64,000 bases of DNA from Arsenophonus nilaparvatae (lineage in GTDB: Bacteria; Pseudomonadota; Gammaproteobacteria; Enterobacterales; Enterobacteriaceae): assembly GCF_000757905.1 (NCBI RefSeq), contig NZ_JRLH01000009.1. One strand, 5' to 3'. Position 1 is the stretch's first letter. Each line of letters opens with the position of its first letter. A program made the translations under genes and the position numbers. The notes under the pieces are model-generated. The model made no database searches. It saw nothing but the letters and a program-made list of their open reading frames with translations, and was not told where the DNA came from. Positions 17,683 through 27,956 of the stretch are shown here, in pieces.

Positions 17683-18297
17683 TTATAATGCAGCTCGCAA
17701 TGCTTCGCGGATCAATGCTTCACAGTTAGTAGCTCCATTAGCAACTCTGCCGATCATACGGCTCGCATCTTGTGGTTTATAGCCTAAAGAAATTAATGCC
17801 GAAACTGCCTCTGCTTCAATATCATGACTATTTTGTTTTGCCGCTGATGAGCCAGGTAAATCTATCGCACTATTATTAAATAGATCGCCATTAAGTCCTT
17901 TAAAGCGGTCTTTCATTTCAACCACCAGCCGTTCTGCGGTTTTTTTGCCAACACCCGGTAATTTTACCAAGCTAGAAATCGCTTCTTGTTCTATCGCAGA
18001 AACAAATTGATAAGCTGACATACCGGATAAAATGGCCAGCGCTAATTTAGGACCTACCCCATTAACCTTAATTAACTCACGAAATAATGCCCTTTCTTGC
18101 TTATCATTGAAACCATATAGTAGCTGCGCATCTTCACGCACGATAAATTGAGTCCATAAGATCACTTCCTGACCAATTTCTGGTAATTCATAAAAACAGG
18201 TCATTGGCATATGAACTTCATAACCTACACCATTTAGTTCGAGTAAAACAATAGGCGGCTGTTTTTCCAAAATAGTGCCTCGCAAGCGACCAATCAC
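17683..18297 (-). CDS. ruvA: Holliday junction DNA helicase subunit RuvA
   Basis: 204 residues with an N-terminal OB domain (MIGRLRGTILEK), a central double helix-hairpin-helix (VNGVGPKLALAIL and LPGVGKKTAERLV) and a C-terminal domain that binds RuvB. It forms the tetrameric platform that holds the four-way junction flat. It lies between ruvC and ruvB. An SOS box would be expected upstream, but none was clearly seen. Confidence 0.97.
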   Translation of the reverse strand: MIGRLRGTILEKQPPIVLLELNGVGYEVHMPMTCFYELPEIGQEVILWTQFIVREDAQLLYGFNDKQERALFRELIKVNGVGPKLALAILSGMSAYQFVSAIEQEAISSLVKLPGVGKKTAERLVVEMKDRFKGLNGDLFNNSAIDLPGSSAAKQNSHDIEAEAVSALISLGYKPQDASRMIGRVANGATNCEALIREALRAAL

Positions 18298-18368
18298 ATC
18301 GATTTCCTCTTTTAGGTTATTCTGCTAATGCTTATATTATAAAAAAATACTGGTTTTATATCCAGTTA

Positions 18369-18890
18369 TTAACGCAATCGTCTTTTAGCCAATGATAGTT
18401 CTGGCTCACCTATTCGAGCCAAATTTTGATTAAAATGACAATGCGTGATCGCAATAGCTAAAGCATCAGCAGCATCAGCTTGAGGATGCGATAACAATTT
18501 CAATATTGAGCAGACCATATGCTGAACTTGTTTTTTTTCCGCCGCTCCCGTGCCAACAACGGATTGTTTTACTTGTCGCGCCGCATATTCAAAAACTGGT
18601 AATTGATTATTAACTGCAGCTAAAATCGCCACGCCTCTCGCTTGACCTAATTTTAGAGCAGAATCGGCATTTTTTGCCATAAACACCTGTTCGATAGCAA
18701 AACTTTCCGGTCGATATTGGGTAATGATTTCAGTGACACCTGCATAAATACGTTGTAAGCGTGTTGGCAGATCGTCTGCCTGAGTACGTATACAGCCACT
18801 ACCTATATAGATCAACTGTCGACCTTGTTGACGAATAACACCATAACCGGTAATACGCGAACCAGGATCAATCCCAAGAATAATTGTCAT
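18369..18890 (-). CDS. ruvC: Holliday junction resolvase RuvC
   Basis: 173 residues of the RNase H-like resolvase family. The four catalytic acidic residues are visible in ILGIDPGSR (Asp7), FAIEQVF (Glu) and QADAADALAIAITH (two Asp). It cuts symmetrical strands of the junction processed by RuvAB. Located 71 nt upstream of ruvA. Confidence 0.97.
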   Translation of the reverse strand: MTIILGIDPGSRITGYGVIRQQGRQLIYIGSGCIRTQADDLPTRLQRIYAGVTEIITQYRPESFAIEQVFMAKNADSALKLGQARGVAILAAVNNQLPVFEYAARQVKQSVVGTGAAEKKQVQHMVCSILKLLSHPQADAADALAIAITHCHFNQNLARIGEPELSLAKRRLR

Positions 18891-18979
18891 ATTCTTGACT
18901 CACTGAGTAGGTTAAACATGCAAAGAAAAAGCATACTGATAATCAGCATGCTATCTCTTAATATAAAAAGTTGATTTAA

Positions 18980-19723
18980 TTATAGCTGAGCCGCAACTTC
19001 ATCTGAAATTTCCCCATTATGATACACTTCTTGTACATCATCAGAATCTTCCAGCATGTCGATTAAACGTAAAAGTTTAAGTGCAGTGTCAGCATCTAAA
19101 TTCGCTTTGGTTGACGGGATCATTGTCACCTCGGCGGCTTCAGCCTTAAAACCGGCCGCATCTAAAGCATCTTTTACATCACCAAAGCTTTCCAGCGTAG
19201 TATAAACATCGATGGCACCATCATCATAAGATTCGACATCATCTGCACCCGCTTCTAATGCCGCTTCCATTAAATTATCTTCATCAATGCCTGGTGCATA
19301 TGAGATCACGCCACGTTTAGTAAATAAATAAGCAACCGAACCATCAGTACCTAAATTACCACCGCACTTAGTAAAGGCGTGGCGGACATCAGAAACTGTA
19401 CGATTACGATTATCACTTAAGCATTCAACCATAACAGCCGTACCGCCTGGGCCATAGCCTTCATAAATGATCGTTTCTAGATTATCATTGTCATCACTAC
19501 CTACACCACGTGCGATTGCTCGATTTAACGTATCTCGCGTCATATTATTAGATAATGCCTTATCAATCGCCGCACGCAATCGTGGGTTTGATGCAGCGTC
19601 ACCGCCACCTAAACGAGCCGCTGTTACCAGTTCACGAATAATTTTAGTAAAAATTTTACCCCGTTTAGCATCTTGCGCCGCTTTTCGATGTTTAGTATTG
19701 GCCCATTTACTATGACCTGCCAT
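18980..19723 (-). CDS. yebC: YebC/PmpR family protein
   Basis: 247 residues beginning MAGHSKWANTKHRK, the family signature. The start at 19723 has GGGAGA 7 nt upstream; an earlier in-frame ATG adds eight unconserved residues. Members are DNA-binding regulators or, per recent work on relatives, factors easing translation of proline-rich stretches. The protein is highly acidic toward the C-terminus, as usual. It lies 31 nt after nudB and upstream of ruvC. Confidence 0.95.
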   Translation of the reverse strand: MAGHSKWANTKHRKAAQDAKRGKIFTKIIRELVTAARLGGGDAASNPRLRAAIDKALSNNMTRDTLNRAIARGVGSDDNDNLETIIYEGYGPGGTAVMVECLSDNRNRTVSDVRHAFTKCGGNLGTDGSVAYLFTKRGVISYAPGIDEDNLMEAALEAGADDVESYDDGAIDVYTTLESFGDVKDALDAAGFKAEAAEVTMIPSTKANLDADTALKLLRLIDMLEDSDDVQEVYHNGEISDEVAAQL

Positions 19724-19753
19724 GAAATATCTCCCAAAATACGTCAATAAAAA

Positions 19754-20191
19754 TCATTTTAGAACAAATTGTTCAATCGCCTGACGGTTACTCCATGACT
19801 TGGTCAATGCTGCTGCCTGAGCAGCAGGTAACCAACGAAAAGCCAAATGTTCTTTCAATAAAAAATCCTGCTCTTGCGGTAAGGCCAAAGAAAACCAATG
19901 CTCTTTGCATTGAGTTATACCCGGAGCATAGCGGTGGCGAAATTTTAAAAAAATATCAAAATAGAGACTGTGTTGCAGATCAACTAACATCAAATGCTGT
20001 TCGATAATATCAATGCCTATCTCTTCTTTAACTTCACGCAATGCCGTCTCTCTTGGTGTTTCGTTATCCTCAAGACTACCGGTAACTGATTGCCAAAAAT
20101 CAGGATCATCACGCCGCTGTAGCATCAATACTTGGCGACTCGATTGCACATAAACTACAACTAATACTGATTCCGGCCGTTTATATTGCAT
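19754..20191 (-). CDS. nudB: Dihydroneopterin triphosphate diphosphatase NudB
   Basis: 145-residue Nudix hydrolase. The Nudix box reads GSLEDNETPRETALREVKEEIG, a full GX5EX7REVXEEXGU match. In E. coli NudB removes pyrophosphate from dihydroneopterin triphosphate, the step after GTP cyclohydrolase in folate synthesis. It starts 5 nt after the aspS stop, so it is co-transcribed with aspS. Confidence 0.94.
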   Translation of the reverse strand: MQYKRPESVLVVVYVQSSRQVLMLQRRDDPDFWQSVTGSLEDNETPRETALREVKEEIGIDIIEQHLMLVDLQHSLYFDIFLKFRHRYAPGITQCKEHWFSLALPQEQDFLLKEHLAFRWLPAAQAAALTKSWSNRQAIEQFVLK

Positions 20192-20196
20192 AGTAT

Positions 20197-21960
20197 CTAT
20201 TTAGTTTTTGGAGCAACAGTTATCGCCAATTCCGCTAATGCGGCCGGATTGGCCACACTGGGTGCATCGGTCATCAAACAAGCTGCTGCGGTTGTTTTTG
20301 GAAACGCAATCACATCGCGAATATTTTCTGTTCCCGTTAATAACATAACAAGTCTATCTAAACCAAATGCTAAACCGGCATGTGGCGGTGTTCCATATTG
20401 TAATGCCTCAAGCAAGAAACCAAATTTATCTTGCTGATCTGATTGGCTAATATTAAGAATTTCAAAAACAGCTTGTTGCATCTTATTATGGTGGATACGC
20501 ACTGAACCGCCACCAACTTCATAACCATTAATGACCATATCATAGGCATTAGCCACGGCCGCTAGAGGATTGGCTTGTAGTTGCTCCGGGGTAAAATCTT
20601 TCGGTGCAGTAAAAGGATGATGCATAGCATGAAGCTCACCATTTTCATCCTCTTCAAACATTGGAAAATCAACAATCCACAACGGTTTCCAGCTATTATT
20701 TTGTGTGATTGCTAAATCACGCCCTACTTTCAACCGTAACGCTCCCATTGCATCATTGATAATATATTGTTTACCAGCACCAAATAGCAAAATATCACCC
20801 GCTTTAGCTTGGGTACGTGCTAACAAATTATCAATCACCGGTGGTGGTAAAAACTTAGCTATCGGGCTTTGAATATCTACCTGGCCTTCAGTCAGCGAAT
20901 TAACCTTCATCCAAGCTAATCCTTTGGCGCCGTAAATAGCAACAAATTCAGTATAACCATCAAGTTGTTTACGTGTTAATGTGGCCCCGCCTGGAACACA
21001 AAGTGCAGCCACACGGCCTTTTGGATCATTGGCAGCTTCAGCAAAAACTTTAAATTCAACGGCATTGACCAAATTAGCAATATCAACCAATTCTAATGGA
21101 TTCCGTAAGTCTGGTTTATCTGAACCATAACGTTGCATGGCCTCAGCAAAAGTCATTACCGGAAAAGTGCCTAACTCAATACTTTTATTTTCCTGCCACA
21201 ATTGACGGATCAAACGCTCCATCACTTCACGAACTTGCTCGGCAGTCATAAAAGAGGTTTCTACGTCGATCTGAGTAAATTCAGGCTGGCGATCAGCTCG
21301 TAAATCTTCATCACGAAAACATTTTACTATCTGATAATAGCGATCAAAGCCCGACATCATCAATAATTGTTTAAAAAGTTGTGGTGATTGCGGCAGAGCA
21401 TAAAACTCACCTTTATGAACGCGGCTTGGAACAAGATAATCACGCGCACCTTCTGGTGTTGCTTTGGTCAAAATGGGCGTTTCAATATCAACAAAACCTT
21501 CTGCATCCATAAAACGACGCACAAAACTAGTAATGTTGGCTCGCTCTCTTAAGCGCGTTGCCATTTCCGGCCGCCTTAAATCAAGATAACGATATTTTAA
21601 TCTTATTTCTTCGGAATTTTGTTGATTGCTATCTATCGGTAATGGTTCAGAACGATTAATAATCGTCAATGCTTGTGCAACAATTTCAATCTCACCGGTC
21701 GGTATCTCTTTATTGATTTGTTCACGTTCTCGTACCATACCTGTGATCTGGATACAAAATTCGTTGCGTAACTGTGACGCTTGAGTAAAAAGTTCGGCAT
21801 GATTTTCCTGCACAAAAACAACTTGAACTAAACCTTCGCGATCTCTCATATCGACAAAAATTAATTTACCTAAATTACGCTGGCGGTTAACCCAGCCACA
21901 GAGAGTCACTTTTTGTCCGACGTGAGCAACACCTAATTGCCCACAATAATTTGTCCGCAT
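20197..21960 (-). CDS. aspS: Aspartyl-tRNA synthetase
   Basis: 587-residue class IIb synthetase charging tRNA-Asp. It has an N-terminal OB anticodon-binding domain (QLGVAHVGQKVTLCGWVNRQRN), class II motif 2 (YQIVKCFRDEDLRADRQPEFTQID), the bacterial GAD insertion (about 290-420) and motif 3 (GLAFGLDRLVMLLTG). First gene of the run through nudB, yebC and ruvCAB. Length and motifs are normal. Confidence 0.97.
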   Translation of the reverse strand: MRTNYCGQLGVAHVGQKVTLCGWVNRQRNLGKLIFVDMRDREGLVQVVFVQENHAELFTQASQLRNEFCIQITGMVREREQINKEIPTGEIEIVAQALTIINRSEPLPIDSNQQNSEEIRLKYRYLDLRRPEMATRLRERANITSFVRRFMDAEGFVDIETPILTKATPEGARDYLVPSRVHKGEFYALPQSPQLFKQLLMMSGFDRYYQIVKCFRDEDLRADRQPEFTQIDVETSFMTAEQVREVMERLIRQLWQENKSIELGTFPVMTFAEAMQRYGSDKPDLRNPLELVDIANLVNAVEFKVFAEAANDPKGRVAALCVPGGATLTRKQLDGYTEFVAIYGAKGLAWMKVNSLTEGQVDIQSPIAKFLPPPVIDNLLARTQAKAGDILLFGAGKQYIINDAMGALRLKVGRDLAITQNNSWKPLWIVDFPMFEEDENGELHAMHHPFTAPKDFTPEQLQANPLAAVANAYDMVINGYEVGGGSVRIHHNKMQQAVFEILNISQSDQQDKFGFLLEALQYGTPPHAGLAFGLDRLVMLLTGTENIRDVIAFPKTTAAACLMTDAPSVANPAALAELAITVAPKTK

Positions 21961-22222
21961 ACGATATCCTTTTACTCATCATACAGAGTCGCTTGCACTA
22001 GCCGTTTTAGTGCTATTAATTTAAACATAATCAAAAAATATCGCTATTATACAGAAATTTCTACTGGGAAATAAGTACGCCTTATCATATTGGCCAGATA
22101 ACTTTTAACGTATTCGCAATCTGAAAGCTTTTTATTGATTTAAATACTATATTTATGGTAACTGTTGAAGTTTTGAGATGTATCATTATTTCACTGTTTT
22201 GCTAATAAAATTGGGGAAAAAA

Positions 22223-22621
22223 ATGGTTAGTTCTCTGTACATTGTATTTAGTGCTTTAATATTGTTTAAGTTATCTTTGGAAGTCATTAAACTCAGAACT
22301 CAGTATCAAGTTACTTACGGTGATGGTGGTTTTTGTGAATTACAAACAGCATTACGCGTTCAGAGTAATGCGATTGAGTATATTCCTATCTCTATGCTGT
22401 TATTATTGATGATGGAGATGAATGGTGCACCCGTTTGGGCTATTCATCTTTGTGGGTTAATTTTTATCATCGCCAGAATTTTTCATTACTTTGGCCTAAA
22501 ACATAGAGAACGAACTTGGCGCCATTTTGGCCAAATAACGACTTATAGTTCTATGATTTTGATGATCCTGGTTAACATTTATTATTTGCCTTGGATACAA
22601 ATTTTTTCGTTTGATCTTTAA
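22223..22621 (+). CDS. yecN: MAPEG-family inner membrane protein YecN
   Basis: 132 residues with four hydrophobic helices and strong similarity to E. coli YecN (YGDGGFCELQTALRVQSNAIEYIPI). The MAPEG family includes glutathione- and eicosanoid-metabolising membrane enzymes, but the bacterial role is unknown. The start MVSSLYIVF at 22223 has GGGGA 7 nt upstream; the longer frame from 22178 lacks a ribosome site. It precedes cmoA as in E. coli. Confidence 0.92.
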   Translation: MVSSLYIVFSALILFKLSLEVIKLRTQYQVTYGDGGFCELQTALRVQSNAIEYIPISMLLLLMMEMNGAPVWAIHLCGLIFIIARIFHYFGLKHRERTWRHFGQITTYSSMILMILVNIYYLPWIQIFSFDL

Positions 22622-22635
22622 TACAAGATTTATTT

Positions 22636-22685
22636 CATTAACATGGTCATCATTATACGCTTTGCCATGTTAATGAGTTTTAATT
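22636..22685 (+). terminator. Terminator of yecN
   Basis: CATTAACATGG (22636-22646) pairs with CCATGTTAATG (22665-22675), followed by AGTTTTAATTT. It separates yecN from cmoAB. Confidence 0.7.
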
Positions 22686-22748
22686 TATGTCCTAACATAA
22701 AATCTGTTAGAATTAATCACCGTTTGCTATTTAATTAATTCACAGGTT

Positions 22749-23504
22749 ATGTCCAGCCAAATTTTAGATAAACAGAAAGACACCTTATTTGCCACTCCTA
22801 TTGCCAATTTAGGTGATTGGCAATTTGATGAAAAAGTTGCCGAAGTCTTTCCTGATATGATCAAACGTTCTGTTCCTGGCTATTCAAATATTATTACTAT
22901 GATTGGTATGCTCGCGACACGTTTCGTCACACCCAATAGCACTATTTATGATCTGGGCTGTTCTTTAGGCGCAGCGACATTATCAATTCGTCGTAATATT
23001 GAGACTAAAAATTGTAAAATAATTGCTATTGATAATTCAGCGGCCATGATTGAGCGTTGCCAACGAAATGTTGATGCTTACAAAGCGAATACGCCGGTTG
23101 AAATCATTAAAGGCGATATTCTCGATATCAACATACAAAATGCCTCAATGGTGGTATTAAATTTTACCTTACAATTTATTGCGCCAAACGTTCGACAACA
23201 ATTAATTAACCGGATCTACCAAGGACTAAATCCCGGTGGTGTCTTAGTGTTATCAGAAAAATTTAATTTTAGCGACGAGAAAATTGGCAATTTACTGTTT
23301 AATATGCATTATGATTTCAAGCGTGCCAATGGCTATAGTGAATTAGAGATAAGTCAAAAACGCAATATGCTAGAAAACAGCATGTTAACGGACTCGATTA
23401 GCAAACATAAATCACGTTTGCTCGCAGCTGGGTTTAATCATTGTGACTTATGGTTTCAATGTTTCAATTTCGGTTCACTACTCGCTATCAAGGAACAAGT
23501 TTGA
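22749..23504 (+). CDS. cmoA: Carboxy-SAM synthase CmoA
   Basis: 251-residue class I methyltransferase fold that makes carboxy-S-adenosylmethionine from SAM and prephenate. The SAM loop reads IYDLGCSLGAATLS and the acidic residue after beta-2 is in IIAIDNSAAMIERC. The product is used by CmoB to make cmo5U at the wobble position of several tRNAs. Its TGA overlaps the cmoB ATG by 1 nt, so the two are translationally coupled. Confidence 0.96.
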   Translation: MSSQILDKQKDTLFATPIANLGDWQFDEKVAEVFPDMIKRSVPGYSNIITMIGMLATRFVTPNSTIYDLGCSLGAATLSIRRNIETKNCKIIAIDNSAAMIERCQRNVDAYKANTPVEIIKGDILDINIQNASMVVLNFTLQFIAPNVRQQLINRIYQGLNPGGVLVLSEKFNFSDEKIGNLLFNMHYDFKRANGYSELEISQKRNMLENSMLTDSISKHKSRLLAAGFNHCDLWFQCFNFGSLLAIKEQV

Positions 23505-24475
23505 TGATAGATTTTGGCCATTTTTATCAACAAATCGCCGTAGGATCACTTAGCCATTGGTTAGAAACGCTGCCATGCCAAATTGAACAATGGAAAAAAA
23601 CCACTCAACATGGGCAATTTAATTGTTGGCAAAAAATAGTGCAAAATCTGCCCGCTATGACACCCGCTCACTTAGATCTAAAAACCGCAGTAATAGCCAA
23701 AAATGAGTTACCAATTTGTTTAAAAGATAAGCAACGGATCACTTTACTGCTAAAAAGCCTAATGCCCTGGCGTAAAGGCCCATTTTCCCTTTACGATATT
23801 AATATTGATTGCGAATGGCGTTCGGACTGGAAATGGCAACGTATACTGCCTCATCTTTCACCATTAACAGATAAACAAGTACTTGATGTCGGCTGCGGTA
23901 ATGGCTATCACATGTGGAGAATGGTTGGTGAAGGCGCAAAAACTGTCATCGGTATTGATCCTACCCAACTATTTTTATGTCAGTTTGAAGCCATACGTAA
24001 ATTAATTGGCAATAATCAACAAGCACATCTATTGCCTCTAGGTATCGAGCAACTACCGACGCTCGCTGCCTTTGATACTGTATTTTCAATGGGTGTACTT
24101 TATCATCGGCGTTCACCGTTAGATCATCTCTATCAGCTAAAAAATCAATTAGTTTCCGGTGGTGAGCTAGTACTGGAAAGTTTAGTTATTGAAGGTGATG
24201 AAAACCAATGCTTAATACCTGAAGAACGTTATGCTCAAATGCGGAATGTTTATTTTATTCCCTCAGCCAAAATGCTTAAAATCTGGCTAGAAAAGTGTGG
24301 CTTTTGCGATGTGCATATTGTTGATCAAACAGTAACAACCGTACAAGAACAGCGAAAAACAGCCTGGATGGAAACCGAATCATTAGCAAATTTTCTTGAC
24401 TCAAATAACATGCATTTGACAGTTGAAGGTTATCTGGCTCCTCTACGAGCAACTTTAGTTGCCAAAAAAAGGTAA
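23504..24475 (+). CDS. cmoB: tRNA U34 carboxymethyltransferase CmoB
   Basis: 323 residues. It starts MIDFGHFYQQIA and has the SAM-binding loop VLDVGCGNGYHMWRM, then GIDPTQLFLCQFEA and FSMGVLYHRRSPLDHL, all near-identical to E. coli CmoB. It transfers the carboxymethyl group from carboxy-SAM to 5-hydroxyuridine-34 of tRNA. The start at 23504 overlaps the cmoA stop (TGATG); the longer frame would lie inside cmoA. Confidence 0.96.
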   Translation: MIDFGHFYQQIAVGSLSHWLETLPCQIEQWKKTTQHGQFNCWQKIVQNLPAMTPAHLDLKTAVIAKNELPICLKDKQRITLLLKSLMPWRKGPFSLYDINIDCEWRSDWKWQRILPHLSPLTDKQVLDVGCGNGYHMWRMVGEGAKTVIGIDPTQLFLCQFEAIRKLIGNNQQAHLLPLGIEQLPTLAAFDTVFSMGVLYHRRSPLDHLYQLKNQLVSGGELVLESLVIEGDENQCLIPEERYAQMRNVYFIPSAKMLKIWLEKCGFCDVHIVDQTVTTVQEQRKTAWMETESLANFLDSNNMHLTVEGYLAPLRATLVAKKR

Positions 24476-24478
24476 ACT

Positions 24479-24499
24479 TGACGGTATTGAATACCGTCA
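24479..24499. terminator. Convergent hairpin between cmoB and cutC
   Basis: TGACGGTAT and ATACCGTCA form a perfect 9-bp stem with a 3-nt loop between the ends of the two convergent genes. T-runs are weak on both sides, so termination strength is uncertain. Confidence 0.5.
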
Positions 24500-24516
24500 T
24501 TGCACTAAACTTATAA

Positions 24517-25276
24517 TCAGTCATTATTAGCAATCGCTAATAAATTTTTCATTGCTTCCACCACATCACTATCTACACAATAATGAGTAAATTCATCCAT
24601 CTCCATATTGGAACTCATCGTTACCCCTGCTTTGCGGTAGTTCATAGTCGATGGCATTACTCTCCCAGCAGATGTATGTACTTCCGGTAAACCTGCATCA
24701 ATAAATTTCTGCAAATTTGACAATTTCACCCCAGCACCCGCCATGATTATCGGCCCATTTGGAGTTTTACTAGATAATGCATTTAATTCCTTCAATAACG
24801 GTAAACCACATTCCGCATTCTGCTGCTGGCCTGAGGTTAATATACGGGCAATACCGAGTTCTGTCAGCTGTACATAGGCCTGTTTTGGGCTAATGCACAA
24901 TATCAAACGCACGATGAAAAGTAATCGCCATATCTCCAGATAATGCTTTTAAAATACGCATACGCGGTATATCAATATGCCCTTCTCGATTCAATATGCC
25001 ATATACCACACCAGGAAAACCTAACTGCCTGATAAATTTAACATCATGTTTAATAGTTTCAAACTCACTATCGCTGTAACAAAAATCCCCTCCTCTAGGA
25101 CGTACAATTGGATGAACGGGGATCTTTATCGTATCTTTAGCCTGTTTTAAACAACCATAACTAGGCGTTAATCCACCTTCAGCTGGACTGGAACAAAGTT
25201 CAATACGATCTGCGCCACATTTTTCCGCAATTAGCGCACATTCAGCTCCATAGCAGCAAATTTCCAGGGTTATCAT
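24517..25276 (-). pseudogene. cutC: CutC copper-homeostasis/TIM-barrel protein, frameshifted
   Basis: Residues 1-128 (MITLEICCYGAECALIAEKCGAD to FHRAFDIV) and the following frame (SPKQAYVQLTELGIARILTSGQ to the end) are consecutive halves of one CutC. They are joined by a one-base frameshift near 24900, where FHRAFD meets a premature TAG. Removing one base in GATATTGTGC restores the E. coli-like alignment. CutC is a TIM-barrel protein long linked to copper tolerance in E. coli, though its role is disputed. The interrupted barrel is unlikely to fold. The rest of the sequence is well preserved, so the lesion is young or a sequencing error. Confidence 0.88.
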
Positions 25277-25798
25277 AATACTGCCACCTCTGATTAATTA
25301 TTGTTATTTCTATTTTTAATTATCAATTAATAAGCATACTATTCTGCAAATAAAATACCTGTTTTTCAAACAGTAATTGAGACAAGTAATTAATTTTAAT
25401 GGAAAAGGATAATATTTTATTATAAAAGACCATTAACTTTTGATAACAAATTTTCAATATATTTTTAACTTTTCATGAAGATAAATTTTAATCTGGAAAA
25501 TAAAGAGACTTAACATAGCCCTTTTTTTAAATTAATATTTCTAATCAAAATTGCAATTTTAGCAGCCGTGTGATTTTTTAAAGTTAGATAAATCAAAAAT
25601 TCTCTATTGTCATTTAGCAAGATGATAAAAAGCGATCCTATCTGATATTATTTTTACAATAGAGTTATTGATCAAATAGTTGATAGTAGCATGTGAATAG
25701 CTAATTATGGTATAAAGCCAGCTATTTTTATCACGATCCTCATAGCTGTATCTGACTAAGTTGAATACGACAGCTATCTTCATCATTAAGGTAATCAG
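25277..25798. other. Divergent cutC/argS spacer
   Basis: About 520 AT-rich bases between divergent cutC and argS, presumably holding both promoters. No small gene, tRNA or strong hairpin could be supported. Confidence 0.5.
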
Positions 25799-27529
25799 GT
25801 GAATATTCAGGCTCTTCTTTCAGAAAAAATTAGTAATGCATTAATTGCCGCAGGGGCTCCTAAAGGTAGTGAGGCTCATATCCGCCCTTCAACAAAAGCC
25901 CAATTCGGTGATTACCAAGCTAATGGTGTCATGTCTACAGCTAAAAAAATCGGCATCCCTCCACGTCAATTAGCTGAAAAAATCCTGCCGCTACTAAATC
26001 TGGAAAATATTGCCAGTAAAGTTGAAATAGCAGGACCCGGTTTTATTAATATTTTTCTTGATAAGCAATGGATAGCCGAACAAATTGAACTTACCTTGCA
26101 ACATGAAAAATTGGCAATTAGCACCGTTACGCCACAAACCGTCATTATTGACTATTCCGCTCCCAATGTAGCAAAGCAGATGCATGTTGGTCATTTACGT
26201 TCTACTATCATTGGCGATGCTGTTGCTCGTACATTAGAGTTTTTAGGTCATAAAGTAATACGTGCTAACCATATCGGCGATTGGGGTACCCAGTTCGGTA
26301 TGCTAATTGCGTACTTGGAAAAAGTTCAACAAGAAAATGCTACCGATATGGCTTTAGCTGATCTTGAGACTTTCTATCGTGAAGCTAAAAAACATTATGA
26401 TGAAGATGAAAATTTTGCTGAACTTGCACGTAATTATGTGGTTAAACTACAATCTGGTGATGAATATTGTCGGAAAATGTGGCGCAAATTGGTCGATATT
26501 ACCATGGCGCAAAATCAACACACCTATCATCGTTTAAATGTCACACTGACGGAAGACGATGTGATGTGTGAAAGCTTATATAATAATATGCTGCCTGATA
26601 TTGTCGCTGATTTAACAGCTAAAAAGTTAGCCGTTAAAAGTGATGGCGCTATGGTTGTCTATCTGGATGAATTTAAGAATAAAGACGGTGATGCCATGGG
26701 GGTTATCATCCAGAAAAAAGATGGTGGTTATCTTTATACGACAACAGATATTGCCTGCGCTAAATATCGTCATGAAATGTTACACGCTGATCGGGTGTTA
26801 TATTATATAGATTCACGACAACATCAACATCTAATGCAAGCTTGGGCTATTGTGCGTAAAGCCGGCTATATTCCCGATACAATGTCATTAGAGCATCATA
26901 TGTTCGGTATGATGCTAGGTAAAGATGGTAAACCGTTTAAAACTCGAGCCGGCGGAACGATCCGGCTCGCCGATTTACTTGATGAGGCAATTGAGCGTGC
27001 CAGTGATCTTATCCGGCAAAAAAATCCAGCTATGCCAGAAAACGAGTTACAATTAATTAGTCAGGCGGTGGGTATTGGTGCAGTAAAATATGCCGATCTA
27101 TCGAAAAATCGTACCACTGATTATATTTTTGACTGGGACAATATGTTAGCGTTTGAAGGTAATACCGCGCCTTATATGCAATATGCTTATACCCGTGTGG
27201 CCTCCATTTTTAAACGGGCTAATATTAATCCAACAGCACTAAGCGAGCCGGTGATTTTAGCAAATCAGTATGAACAAGCCTTAGCGACTCGTTTATTACA
27301 ATTTGAAGAAACAATACTAACCGTTGCTCGCGACGGTTTACCCCATATTATGTGTGCTTACTTATATGATCTGGCAGGTTTATTTTCTAGTTTTTATGAA
27401 CATTGCCCAATTTTAGGTGCAGAAAATAACGCATCAAAAGAAAGTCGATTAAAACTGGCATTACTGACGCAAAAAACCTTAAAAATTGGTTTAGACACAT
27501 TAGGGATTGAAACGGTAGAAAAAATGTAA
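25799..27529 (+). CDS. argS: Arginyl-tRNA synthetase
   Basis: 576-residue class Ia synthetase with a GTG start, as in E. coli, after AAGGT. It shows the HIGH-type motif in APNVAKQMHVGHLRST, the N-terminal tRNA D-loop binding domain (1-110) and the C-terminal DALR anticodon domain ending DTLGIETVEKM. It charges tRNA-Arg. Full length and unbroken. Confidence 0.97.
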   Translation: MNIQALLSEKISNALIAAGAPKGSEAHIRPSTKAQFGDYQANGVMSTAKKIGIPPRQLAEKILPLLNLENIASKVEIAGPGFINIFLDKQWIAEQIELTLQHEKLAISTVTPQTVIIDYSAPNVAKQMHVGHLRSTIIGDAVARTLEFLGHKVIRANHIGDWGTQFGMLIAYLEKVQQENATDMALADLETFYREAKKHYDEDENFAELARNYVVKLQSGDEYCRKMWRKLVDITMAQNQHTYHRLNVTLTEDDVMCESLYNNMLPDIVADLTAKKLAVKSDGAMVVYLDEFKNKDGDAMGVIIQKKDGGYLYTTTDIACAKYRHEMLHADRVLYYIDSRQHQHLMQAWAIVRKAGYIPDTMSLEHHMFGMMLGKDGKPFKTRAGGTIRLADLLDEAIERASDLIRQKNPAMPENELQLISQAVGIGAVKYADLSKNRTTDYIFDWDNMLAFEGNTAPYMQYAYTRVASIFKRANINPTALSEPVILANQYEQALATRLLQFEETILTVARDGLPHIMCAYLYDLAGLFSSFYEHCPILGAENNASKESRLKLALLTQKTLKIGLDTLGIETVEKM

Positions 27530-27636
27530 TCCCTTATTAGACTATAGGCTGCCAGTAGTGCAGCCTGCTGTCCATGATGCAGCTTAAGACAAAATATTGT
27601 AGCGATAAAATGCAGACAGTTAAGCCAATATGATGC

Positions 27637-27720
27637 TCATAAAATAAAAGAAACAAACGATACGATCATTAATAATGCAACTATCGCAGTACATAAACCA
27701 TATTTAAAATCGGTATCCAT
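27637..27720 (-). CDS. ynhF: Small inner membrane protein YnhF
   Basis: A 27-residue open frame, MDTDFKYGLCTAIVALLMIV followed by SFVSFIL. It resembles E. coli YnhF (29 residues, MSTDLKFSLVTTIIVLGLIV...) and lies next to purR, as in E. coli. It is one transmembrane helix with a short polar N-terminus. A strong ribosome site (GAGGTGAGG) immediately precedes the ATG. Function is unknown; in E. coli the peptide accumulates in the membrane. It is recognisable only through residue pattern plus synteny. Confidence 0.8.
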   Translation of the reverse strand: MDTDFKYGLCTAIVALLMIVSFVSFIL

Positions 27721-27956
27721 AACCTCACCTCACTATTCTCACTGTCTTAGTCATAAATTAATTAATGAAAAATCATTAAATGTCATAATATCATACAACA
27801 ATAAAAGCTATTTTCTATTATATCATCTAGTAAAGATTGATTAATACTTTTGTTTTTACTGCAAATCAGACAAAATGATCAGTTTACTGATAACTTAATT
27901 ATCTATTTTTATAGATCAATAACAGTAATTTTTAAACAATAGTAAAGGAATTGGGA

